Assembly (NCBI GenBank): GCA_963732595.1
Contig: CAVSZZ010000002.1
Location: 1 to 64,000 of the forward strand
Direction: 5' to 3'
Source: JAFGXF01 sp963732595
Lineage (GTDB): Bacteria; Chloroflexota; Anaerolineae; Anaerolineales; Anaerolineaceae
DNA: 64,000 nt
In this document: positions 53,165 through 60,592 of the stretch, in pieces
How positions within the stretch are numbered: position 1 is the first letter of the stretch
Layout: each line of letters opens with the position of its first letter
Made by a program: the position numbers and the translations under genes
Notes under the pieces: model-generated
Databases searched by the model: none
The model's input: the letters and a program-made list of their open reading frames with translations, nothing else
What the model was told of the DNA's origin: nothing

Positions 53165-53460
53165 TGACATGCCCCCCAAAAACTGATCCAAATTTAATCT
53201 TAGGATTTAGGAATGGAGATAGGTCAAAATTCCAAGGAAAAGCTACACCATTGAACAAATCATTAGCTAGGTAAGAGAAGCGGAAGTACTTATCAACCAG
53301 GGACACAGTATGGGGAAAATCTGTTGGAAATTCAATATCAGCGAATAAACCTATTATCGTTGGCGGAAGGAATACGGGGAGATCCGCATGGATCAGGCAC
53401 GCAGGTTAAAAGATCTGGAGAAAGAGAATGTCCGCCTGAAAAATCACAATATATGGCGCC
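53165..53460 (+). pseudogene. Decayed IS3-family transposase OrfA with left end
   Basis: The left end ATGCCCCCCAAAAACTGATCCA looks like an IS3-family terminal inverted repeat. The coding remnant KSYTIEQIIS*VREAEVLINQGHSMGKICWKFNISE*TYYRWRKEYGEIRMDQARRLKDLEKENVRLKN matches IS3 OrfA (helix-turn-helix plus leucine-zipper) with two in-frame stops (TAG and TAA). OrfB is absent: the element ends after ~300 bp in a hairpin-mosaic repeat. It is dead. Confidence 0.85.
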
Positions 53461-53590
53461 CCCGGGGAGATTCTCCCACCTCGGCACCGCCGAGCTGGGA
53501 CTTCGGAACTTCCCCCTGGTGGGTCGCACTTCAGCGCGACACTCAGTGGGATGCAGCGCTTATAAAGCGCGGCGCTATACGAGAAAATGG
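53455..53590. repeat. GC-rich hairpin-mosaic repeat
   Basis: It includes CTCCCACCTCGGCACCGC as at 12265, GTCGCACTTCAGCGCGAC and GCGCTTATAAAGCGC hairpins. It cuts the IS3 remnant, so it inserted later or replaced the rest of that element. Confidence 0.6.
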
Positions 53591-53615
53591 TAAATCATCA
53601 AATTAAGATAAAGAG

Positions 53616-53689
53616 TGCCCCCGCCGAGAGTTGAACTCGGAACCTACTGATTCGAAGTCAGGCACTCTGTCCAATTGAGCTACGGGGGC
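53616..53689 (-). tRNA. tRNA-Arg (anticodon TCG)
   Basis: A 74-nt cloverleaf read leftward: acceptor GCCCCCG/CGGGGGC with discriminator A; D-arm GCTC...GAGT; anticodon arm CCTGA-CTTCGAA-TCAGT, whose TCG reads the CGA codon (first pair C-T is a mismatch); T-arm CCGAG-TTCAACT-CTCGG. No CCA is encoded. It is the only intact tRNA in the window. Its 3' half is copied at 23922 and partly at 49301, so it is a target of tRNA-directed integration. Confidence 0.93.
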
Positions 53690-53708
53690 GTTACAGCCAT
53701 TATACCAA

Positions 53709-53885
53709 AGGGCGCACACGGTGCGCCCCTGTGAATAAAAACAGTGGATCTTTGCCCCCCGAAAACGGAGGGTTTAATGGGTCGCCTCACCGAGGAGCGG
53801 TTACACCTGCCCATAGGCCCTCGCTCTAAGAGGGCTCGCGATGCTCACGGTGTCCCTCAGGGCGCACGTGATATACACCCCTACG
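53709..53885. repeat. Repeat cluster: short palindrome and hairpin mosaic
   Basis: 53710-53728 has arms GGGCGCAC/GTGCGCCC of the palindrome family seen at 494 and 6561, and 53858-53884 repeats a broken copy (GGGCGCACGTG ... CACCCCTACG). Between them are CCTCGCTCT/AGAGGGCTCGC-like pieces of the mosaic type. The 347-bp gap to 54036 holds no other feature. Confidence 0.55.
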
Positions 53886-54036
53886 AAAATTAATAGTGGC
53901 TCCACGAACCTCTAAAGAACTGGGGGCGTTGCGCATCTCATAAGTACGTATTTTCTGTCTGAAAACAATATCAGTCCCACTTGACAAGATGTTTTGATGG
54001 ATATACAATCATTTCGATAATAATAATAACGTATTT

Positions 54037-54630
54037 ATGGTGATAATAATGACTGAACAAGATATCCTTCCAGTTTTATTAACATTTTTCAAGGCGCTTT
54101 CCGATGAGAACCGTCTGAAGATAATCGGCTTGCTGGCCGGGCGTCCCTACCCGGTCGAGGAACTGGCCGCCACGCTTGGTTTAAGTATCTCAACAACCTC
54201 TCATCACCTCTCACGCTTGGCACAGGCCGGGCTGGTCAGTGTACGCGTCGACGGTCATTACTACTTCTTCAGCCTGGACCTGGAAACCATACGCAAACGA
54301 TCCCAGGACCTCCTCAAGGATGACACCCTGCCCCGCTTGGCCGGGAACCTGACCTCTGACGCCTATGAAAAGAAGGTGCTGAGTTCATTTTTGGATGCCG
54401 ATGGGGCCATTAAAGCTTTTCCGGTGCAGGAGAAGAAGCTGCAGGTCCTGATTCATTACGTGCTCAAGGCCTTCGAACCGGACCAACGCTACACCGAAAA
54501 GCAAATCAACGAGATCCTGGCACGCTTCAACGAAGATACGGCCTTCCTGCGCCGGTCATTGATCGAGTATAAGTTAATGGAAAGAACGTCCGATGGAAAA
54601 GCATACTGGTTAAAAAAAGCTGATAGTTGA
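54037..54630 (+). CDS. ArsR-family HTH regulator with DUF2087 domain
   Basis: A 197-residue protein. Residues ~8-85 are an ArsR-type winged helix (ALSDENRLKIIGLLAGRPYPVEELAATLGLSISTTSHHLSRLAQAGLVSVRVDGHYYFFSL) without obvious metal-binding cysteines. Residues ~105-195 are a DUF2087 domain (KKLQVLIHYVLKAFEPDQRYTEKQINEILARFNEDTAFLRRSLIEYKLMERTSDGKAYW). DUF2087 proteins bind DNA or regulate an adjacent operon; the effector is unknown. Targets are not identifiable here. The start may be the second methionine (MTEQDILP). Confidence 0.9.
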   Translation: MVIIMTEQDILPVLLTFFKALSDENRLKIIGLLAGRPYPVEELAATLGLSISTTSHHLSRLAQAGLVSVRVDGHYYFFSLDLETIRKRSQDLLKDDTLPRLAGNLTSDAYEKKVLSSFLDADGAIKAFPVQEKKLQVLIHYVLKAFEPDQRYTEKQINEILARFNEDTAFLRRSLIEYKLMERTSDGKAYWLKKADS

Positions 54631-54642
54631 TCACTATCAAGC

Positions 54643-54662
54643 GGCGGGTATGGATACCCGCC
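54643..54662. repeat. Short intergenic palindrome (GGCGGGTA family)
   Basis: Arms GGCGGGTA/TACCCGCC with a TGGA loop, followed by CTAC. It lies between two convergent genes and can serve both as a terminator. Related in style to the palindromes at 494 and 6561 but with a different sequence. Confidence 0.7.
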
Positions 54663-54674
54663 CTACTGTTTTGG

Positions 54675-54959
54675 TTAACCCCCGGTGATGGGTGAAATGA
54701 TGGTCAGATGCTCCCCATCCTTTGGGGTTTCGTTCATTAACATAGCTGGCTGGGCTATGTCGCCATCCCGGATGAACATATTGGAGCTCAGGAAGGTGCG
54801 GCCGTCCTGGTCGATCAGGATGCCGACCAGCTGCGGTTTGAGCGCAGCCAGCCCTGCCACTACCCCCTCGTATGTGGCGCCGGCCGCCACCTGCACCTCG
54901 ATCACCTCACCCCCGGTGATCTCACGCGGCATGCCATTCAGCTCCACAAACACCTTCAT
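54675..54959 (-). CDS. MoaD/ThiS-family sulfur-carrier protein
   Basis: A 94-residue beta-grasp protein: MKVFVELNGMPREITGGEVIEV ... FLSSNMFIRDGDIAQPAMLMNETPKDGEHLTIISPITGG. The C-terminal Gly-Gly, preceded by ISPITGG, is the modification site of MoaD and ThiS sulfur carriers. It is larger than usual near the middle, so it may be a dedicated carrier for a metal-pterin cofactor. A molybdenum hydroxylase operon begins 8 kb to the right, although the genes between belong to other operons. The link is plausible but not proven. Confidence 0.75.
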   Translation of the reverse strand: MKVFVELNGMPREITGGEVIEVQVAAGATYEGVVAGLAALKPQLVGILIDQDGRTFLSSNMFIRDGDIAQPAMLMNETPKDGEHLTIISPITGG

Positions 54960-55156
54960 TTGACTGCCTTATTCGGACTCATTTTGTCCACATTATACCG
55001 GAAAATGCTACAAAGATAAACAGGATATTCATCATCCCGACAGGTTATATGCATCGTGTTGACATGCCCCAACCCGGATGCTATACTGATTTTTAATTGT
55101 CGGACAAATCCGCCTTTAAGATTGGCACCAACCATTAACTCATAAGGAGACCAGTC

Positions 55157-55882
55157 ATGAAAGTTCCCGCACCCGTAAAGACATCCGTGGAAGGTTTTCA
55201 AGTCAGCGTCGAAGAGATCGAGGCCATCCTGCAGCATCCCCCGATGAAATTGCCGCCGTGGAAGGATGCCTATATGAAGCTCAAGGACGAGCGCATCTTG
55301 TTCATCCGCGCCATGCAGGACGCAGACATCCCCATCCTGCTGGATTTCATGGACAAGGTCAAGAAGACCGAGCACGATTTCTACGACATCGTGGCTGCCC
55401 GGGTCTACACCGAGATCCTGGCCGTACCACGCAAACGCATCAAGGATCCCTTCACGCTGGTTGGTCTGATCGACGGTGAGCTGGTCGGCTTTGCCAACGG
55501 GCGCATGTGGGACAAGGACTTGGGCATCAGCCTGCACACCATGGCCTTCTCCCGCCGCGGCCGCATCGGCTGGGCCATGTACTACGCCAAGACCTATTAC
55601 GCGCTGGAAATGGTCGGCGCCAAGGAATGGTGGTCGACCTTCGAATCCTACAACGGCTGGCGCATGGCCGGTCTTGAGATGGCCCAACCCACCAAGCCCT
55701 TCCCCCAGATGCAGCACGAGCTGGGCGGTTCGACCATCTTCTACCTGACCAAGGAAGACTGGGATGCGCGCGTCAAGGATTATGCGCGCGACATGGTCGG
55801 CGATGACCTGCATTTCGATCCCCCGGCGGACCTTAAGAAGAAGAACGAGAAATTCACCGTCCCGGCCGAACTGCAGCTCTAG
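55157..55882 (+). CDS. GNAT-like acetyltransferase-fold protein
   Basis: A 241-residue soluble protein. VLFIRAMQDADIPILLDFM near residue 50 is the usual GNAT N-terminal strand (RAMxxADxPxLLxFM), and FTLVGLIDGELVGFANGRMWDKD resembles its central strands. A clear acetyl-CoA P-loop (Q/RxxGxG/A) is not seen; the region RRGRIGWAMYYAKTYYALEMVGAKEW is in that position, so activity is uncertain. The N-terminus (KLPPWKDAYMKLKDERIL) and C-terminus are specific to this group. It is followed by a terminator. It has AAGGAGACC upstream of the ATG. Confidence 0.6.
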   Translation: MKVPAPVKTSVEGFQVSVEEIEAILQHPPMKLPPWKDAYMKLKDERILFIRAMQDADIPILLDFMDKVKKTEHDFYDIVAARVYTEILAVPRKRIKDPFTLVGLIDGELVGFANGRMWDKDLGISLHTMAFSRRGRIGWAMYYAKTYYALEMVGAKEWWSTFESYNGWRMAGLEMAQPTKPFPQMQHELGGSTIFYLTKEDWDARVKDYARDMVGDDLHFDPPADLKKKNEKFTVPAELQL

Positions 55883-55900
55883 CATATCTCTTTCCTTTAT

Positions 55901-55932
55901 AAAAAGCGGACTGGTAATCCAGTCCGCTTTTT
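55901..55932 (+). terminator. Rho-independent terminator after the GNAT-like gene
   Basis: Stem AAAAAGCGGACTGG/CCAGTCCGCTTTT with a TAAT loop and a T-run; 19 bp past the stop at 55882. Confidence 0.93.
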
Positions 55933-55956
55933 GTTACACTCGGTATCCGGTACACA

Positions 55957-57285
55957 ATGCATAATAAGCTACGCGCAACATTTTCCCCTGCACCGCTCTC
56001 CCTGCGGATTCCGGAACGCCTGCTGACGACCTACCTGCAGCCGGTCATGCGCTCGCTGATCAATATCCGGCAGGAAGCCGGCCTGGCGCTGCCTGCTGCC
56101 CGGCCGGGCAGGCCTTATTCGCTGTACATCCACATCCCCTTCTGCGAAACGCTTTGCCCCTACTGCTCCTTCAACCGCTTCAGCTTCCGCGAAAAGCTGG
56201 CCCGCAGCTACTTTAAAGACCTGCATAACGAGCTCGAGCTGGTGCATGAGTTGGGGTATCGCTTCGATACGGTCTACATCGGCGGCGGGACGCCCACCAT
56301 CCTGATCGATGAGTTGACAGAATTGATCGACCTGGTCAAGGGGCAGTTCGGCACCCGGGAGGTATCCTGCGAGACCAACCCGAATCACCTGGTACCCGGC
56401 ATTATCGACCGGTTGGCGGGGCGCGTGGACCGGCTGTCGGTCGGCGTGCAGAGCTTCACGCCCGATATCCTCAAAGCCGTCCACCGTCTGGATAAGTTCG
56501 GCTCGCCGGAGCAGATCCTCGAGCGCATTGCGTATGCCGCGCCCATGTTCCCGACCTTCAATGTCGACATGATCTTTAACTTTCCGGGGCAGACCGAGGC
56601 GATGGTCCGGCAGGATATCGCAACCATTACTCGCTCAGCTGCCAACCAGGTTACCTTCTATCCGCTGATGGTCTCGCGCAGCGTCGAGCGTTCGATCGGC
56701 GCCATGGGGAAATACAACCCCATGAGCGAGCTGCCGCTGTACCGCATCATCCAGAAGGAACTGAGCGGTGCTTTCGAGCCCCAATCTGTGTGGACCTTCA
56801 CCCGCCAGCGACACCAGCTGATCGACGAATATATCGCCAGCCACGAGGAATACCTGGGGGTGGGATCCGGTTCGTTCAGCTATTTGGATGGCAGCCTGTT
56901 CGTGAACACTTTTTCATTATCCGCCTATCACGATGCCATCTCAAACCGGCGCGTTCTGCTGACTGGCATCCGGCGCTTCTCACATACCGAGCAGATGCGC
57001 TACCGCTTCCTGATGCAGTTCTTCGATGGGCAGCTCGACCGAAATCGCTTCATCCAGGATTTTGGCACGTCGCCTGAAGGGGGCTTGTGGCTGGAAATGC
57101 TGTTCATGAAATTCTTTGGCGCGGTCCACAAAACTTCTGAGGGCAATTACGAGCTGGATCCCGAAAAGCAGTACCTGATCGTGGTGATGATGCGCGAATT
57201 TTTCAACAGTGTCAACCAGCTGCGTGACCAGGCCCGAAAAGCCCTCTCCGCAGCCGAGCGGCAGCTCTGCCAGGTGGATGTTTAA
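55957..57285 (+). CDS. HemN/HemW-like radical SAM protein
   Basis: A 442-residue protein. The [4Fe-4S] motif is HIPFCETLCPYCSFNRF (CxxxCxxC). The HemN-type signatures VYIGGGTPTILIDEL, CETNPNHLVPGIIDRLAGRVDRLSVGVQSF and MIFNFPGQTEAM are visible. This group includes oxygen-independent coproporphyrinogen III oxidase (HemN), the heme chaperone HemW and heme-degrading relatives. The N-terminal ~45 residues are unusual (FSPAPLSLRIPERLLTTYLQPVMRSL). The C-terminal wing is longer than in HemW. The exact substrate cannot be assigned. It is isolated between two terminators. Confidence 0.82.
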   Translation: MHNKLRATFSPAPLSLRIPERLLTTYLQPVMRSLINIRQEAGLALPAARPGRPYSLYIHIPFCETLCPYCSFNRFSFREKLARSYFKDLHNELELVHELGYRFDTVYIGGGTPTILIDELTELIDLVKGQFGTREVSCETNPNHLVPGIIDRLAGRVDRLSVGVQSFTPDILKAVHRLDKFGSPEQILERIAYAAPMFPTFNVDMIFNFPGQTEAMVRQDIATITRSAANQVTFYPLMVSRSVERSIGAMGKYNPMSELPLYRIIQKELSGAFEPQSVWTFTRQRHQLIDEYIASHEEYLGVGSGSFSYLDGSLFVNTFSLSAYHDAISNRRVLLTGIRRFSHTEQMRYRFLMQFFDGQLDRNRFIQDFGTSPEGGLWLEMLFMKFFGAVHKTSEGNYELDPEKQYLIVVMMREFFNSVNQLRDQARKALSAAERQLCQVDV

Positions 57286-57313
57286 GCCTCCCTGATACGT
57301 TACAATTTTAGTC

Positions 57314-57348
57314 AAAAAGGGTGTCATTTGTAAATTGACACCCTTTTT
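57314..57348 (+). terminator. Rho-independent terminator after the HemN-like gene
   Basis: 13-bp stem AAAAAGGGTGTCA/TGACACCCTTTTT with a 9-nt loop, 29 bp past the stop. The 214 bp to the next gene likely hold the promoter of the catabolic operon; no clear operator was identified there. Confidence 0.95.
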
Positions 57349-57562
57349 ACGGGGGGCTATACTTTTTTTGTTATACCGGTAATTGGGTTACGATATTATT
57401 ATTACAACCAGGCTGTGGATGATAGCTGAAAACACCCGGTCAAGCGCGTAACAGGACTGGACCCGATCCGATGACAGGTCTCACCGAATTTATCCACCCT
57501 GTAAATCAAGACACTTCAATTTCAATGGAATCATAGATCTTCTCATTATTTTGGAGGCATAG

Positions 57563-59290
57563 ATGGCAGTATTAAAAACAGAAATTCGTTCGGGTGTTTA
57601 TTACGATTCAGCCAAATTGATGCAGCTGCAGCGCATCCTGGCCGACCTGCCGGGCGTGGAAGATGCCGGCGTCGTGATGGGCACTGAATCCAACAAAGAG
57701 ATCCTGACCCATATCGATCTGATCACCCCTGAAGTCAAGAGCGCAACCACCAATGACCTGGTCATTGTGGTGCGCGCCGAAAATGACAAGGCCGCCGCAG
57801 CCGCCATCGGCAGCGTGGATGAGATCCTCAGCCGCCGCAAGCAAGGCTCGAGCGAGTTCCGCCCGCGCAGCCTGGAAACCGCCATCCAGAAGCTGCCGGA
57901 TGCCAAATGGGTATTGATCTCCGTGGCCGGGCGCTTTGCCGCCTCCCTGGCCAAGGATGCTCTGCGGGCCGGCAAGCATGTCTTCCTGTTCAGCGATAAT
58001 GTCTCGGTCGAAGAAGAGATCGAACTCAAGGGAATATCCTCCCAAAAAGGCCTGCTCGTGATGGGCCCCGACTGCGGGACCGCCATCATCAAGGGCGCCT
58101 GCCTTGGCTTTGCCAACAAGGTCCCCGCCGGCCCGATCGGCGTGGTGGCAGCTGCCGGCACGGGTCTGCAGCAGGTCACCTCCCGCATCGCCCAGTTGGG
58201 CAGCGGTATCACCCACGGCATCGGCACGGGTGGACGCGACCTCTCTGAAAAGGTCGGCGCGGTCACCTTCAAGATGGCCGTTGAAGTCCTCTCGCGCGAT
58301 CCGGAGACCAAGGTAATCGTGATGGTCTCGAAACCCCCGGCTCCCAAGATCGCCGAGGAGATGATCAAGGTGGCCCTGCGCGCCGGCAAGCCGGTGGTGG
58401 TCAACTTCGTCTCCTACCGCCCCTCGACCACCCAACGCGACAACCTGTGGTTTGCCACGGGCATGGACGATGCCGCCCGCCTGGCGGTCGAACTCGCCAA
58501 GAACCCGCCGACCCTGGCAGATGACAAGGAACTTAAACTCGAACGGTTCGCGAAGGGTCAGCATTACCTGCGCGGCCTATTCTCGGGCGGCACGCTGGCT
58601 TACGAAGCCCAGCACATCCTGGCAGACTACCTGCCCAAGGTTTACGCCAACGCCCCCATCAACAAAGACAACAAGATGGCCAACGCCATGACCAGCACGG
58701 AACATTCCATCATCGACCTGGGTGAGGATGAATTCACGGTTGGCCGCCTGCACCCGATGATGGACAATGAACTTCGCATTCGCCGGCTGTATGAAGAAGC
58801 CAAGGATCCCGAGGTGGCGGTCATCATGCTGGATGTGGTCATCGGCTACGGCTCCCATCCCGACCCGGCCAGCGAACTGGCACCCGCCATCAAGAAGGTG
58901 ATCGACGAGGCTGCCAAGGCCAAGCGCCACCTGGAAGTCATCGCGATCGTGACCGGCACGAACGACGACCCGCAGGTGCTCAAGAACCAGATCAAGCAGC
59001 TCAAGGATGCCGGCACATGGGTCTCCACCAGCAATGAGGAAGTTTGCCGCTACGCCGGCCGCATCCTGCGTGGTTTGAATGCCGAAGCAGCGCCTGTTGC
59101 GACAGCCGCACCGGTGGACCTGGCCTCCCTGCAGGCAGCCGTCAGCGGCATCAACATTGGGCTGGAATCCTTCTATGACAATCTGAAAGCCCAGAACGTC
59201 CCGGCCGTGCATGTCGAATGGACACCCCCGGCGGGCGATAATGAGAAGTTGAAGGGCATTCTGGAACGCATGAAAGCCAAACAATCCTGA
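57563..59290 (+). CDS. fdrA: FdrA/AllF-type acyl-CoA synthetase-like carbamoyltransferase subunit
   Basis: 575 residues, close to E. coli FdrA length (555). The succinyl-CoA-synthetase-like domains are visible: FAASLAKDALRAGKHVFLFSDNVSVEEEIELKGISSQKGLLVMGPDCGTAII (with the GPDCG motif), IGVVAAAGTGLQQVTSRIAQLGSGITHGIGTGGRDLS and the later DVVIGYGSHPDPASELAPAI. FdrA with YlbE and YlbF has been assigned as the oxamate carbamoyltransferase of allantoin degradation (AllFGH); that is established for E. coli, not for this cluster. It is first in an operon, with AGGAGG-type site TTGGAGGC. The partner DUF1116 follows in 39 bp. Confidence 0.88.
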   Translation: MAVLKTEIRSGVYYDSAKLMQLQRILADLPGVEDAGVVMGTESNKEILTHIDLITPEVKSATTNDLVIVVRAENDKAAAAAIGSVDEILSRRKQGSSEFRPRSLETAIQKLPDAKWVLISVAGRFAASLAKDALRAGKHVFLFSDNVSVEEEIELKGISSQKGLLVMGPDCGTAIIKGACLGFANKVPAGPIGVVAAAGTGLQQVTSRIAQLGSGITHGIGTGGRDLSEKVGAVTFKMAVEVLSRDPETKVIVMVSKPPAPKIAEEMIKVALRAGKPVVVNFVSYRPSTTQRDNLWFATGMDDAARLAVELAKNPPTLADDKELKLERFAKGQHYLRGLFSGGTLAYEAQHILADYLPKVYANAPINKDNKMANAMTSTEHSIIDLGEDEFTVGRLHPMMDNELRIRRLYEEAKDPEVAVIMLDVVIGYGSHPDPASELAPAIKKVIDEAAKAKRHLEVIAIVTGTNDDPQVLKNQIKQLKDAGTWVSTSNEEVCRYAGRILRGLNAEAAPVATAAPVDLASLQAAVSGINIGLESFYDNLKAQNVPAVHVEWTPPAGDNEKLKGILERMKAKQS

Positions 59291-59329
59291 GTAAACAATC
59301 AATACTTCGTATTTATTGAGGAGACACGC

Positions 59330-60571
59330 ATGGATATCGAACAAGCCAATAAAAAAGTAGTGGAAGCCTTCATGGAAGCCCGCCCGGTCGTCACCACGAT
59401 GGCCAAAGCCATTGAAGTCGTTCCGGGTATGAAGGAGAACATGATCCTGCATGCCGGCCCGCCCATCACCTGGGAGACCGCCTCCGGACCGGTCAAGGGC
59501 GCCATGATGGGTGCCCTGATCTTCGAAGGTAAAGCCAAGACACCTGAAGAGGCCGAGAAAATGCTGGCCTCCGGCAAGATCGAATTCTCTCCCTGCAACG
59601 ATCATCGCTCCAGCGGCCCAATGGCAGGCATCATCTCCCCATCCATGTTGGTTTATGTGGTGGAGAACCAGACGCATAAGATCAAATGCTTCGGCAAAAT
59701 GAACGAAGGCCGCGGCAAGGTCCTGCGCATGGGTGCCTACAGCCAGGAAGTGCTCGATAGACTCAAATGGATGGAAACCGTCCTGGGTCCCACCCTTAAA
59801 GCTGCCATCGAGGCAGCCGGCGGCGTGGATATCCGCGCGCTGATCGCCAAATCGCTGCACATGGGCGACGATGGCCACAACCGCGAAGACGCGGCCTCCA
59901 TCCTCTACACCACCCAGCTGGCACCTTACATTGCCAAGACCGCCAGGGATACCCAGACAGCCTTCGAAGTGATCAAGTTCCTGGGCGAGAATGCGCTGAG
60001 CATCCTCAATCCGATCATGGCCAGCTGCCGCTCGATGACCGCTGCCGGTGAGAATGTGGAAGGCAGCACCATCGTGACGGTCATGGCCCGCAACGGCACC
60101 GACTGGGGCATCAAGGTCAGCGGCCTGGGAGACCAGTGGTTCACCGCCCCCTCCCCCTATGTCAAATCGCTTTATTTCCCCGGCTTCACCGAAGCCGATG
60201 CCTGCCGCGATATCGGCGACAGCGTCATCACCGAAACCGCCGGGATTGGTGGTTTCGCCATGGCAGCCGCCCCTGCCCTGGTCACCTTCATCGGTGGCAC
60301 TCCCCAGGATGCGATCAGGACCACCATGGATATGTACGAGATCACCTACGGCGAAAGCAAGATGTTCACCATCCCCTACCTGGATTTCCGCGGCACGCCG
60401 ACCGGTGTCGACATTCGCAAGGTGGTCGAGAAGGGCATCACCCCGCGTGTGAACACCGGTGTGGCCCACAAGGATCCTGGCATCGGCCAGGTGGGCGCCG
60501 GTGTGGTCTCGGCTCCGATGAGCGTCTTCGAAGATGCCCTGGTGGCATTCGCCCAAAAGTACAATATCTAA
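59330..60571 (+). CDS. ylbE: DUF1116 (YlbE/AllG-type) protein
   Basis: 413 residues, the usual length. Typical family strings are LHAGPPITWETASGPVKGAMMGALIFEGKAK, FSPCNDHRSSGPMAGIISPSMLVYVVEN, GDDGHNREDAASILYTTQLAP and GDSVITETAGIGGFAMAAAPALVTFIGG. YlbE-type proteins work with FdrA in carbamoyl transfer to or from oxamate-like substrates. The usual third subunit (DUF2877, YlbF/AllH) and carbamate kinase are not seen in the window. It lies between the FdrA gene and the cyclase gene with a GGAG-containing site before the ATG. Confidence 0.88.
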   Translation: MDIEQANKKVVEAFMEARPVVTTMAKAIEVVPGMKENMILHAGPPITWETASGPVKGAMMGALIFEGKAKTPEEAEKMLASGKIEFSPCNDHRSSGPMAGIISPSMLVYVVENQTHKIKCFGKMNEGRGKVLRMGAYSQEVLDRLKWMETVLGPTLKAAIEAAGGVDIRALIAKSLHMGDDGHNREDAASILYTTQLAPYIAKTARDTQTAFEVIKFLGENALSILNPIMASCRSMTAAGENVEGSTIVTVMARNGTDWGIKVSGLGDQWFTAPSPYVKSLYFPGFTEADACRDIGDSVITETAGIGGFAMAAAPALVTFIGGTPQDAIRTTMDMYEITYGESKMFTIPYLDFRGTPTGVDIRKVVEKGITPRVNTGVAHKDPGIGQVGAGVVSAPMSVFEDALVAFAQKYNI

Positions 60572-60592
60572 CCTACCAATCTGGAGGCAATC

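Noticed and set aside
54956..55885. A 309-codon minus-strand open frame
   Set aside because: Antisense to the GNAT-like gene and its leader; no motif and no ribosome site.
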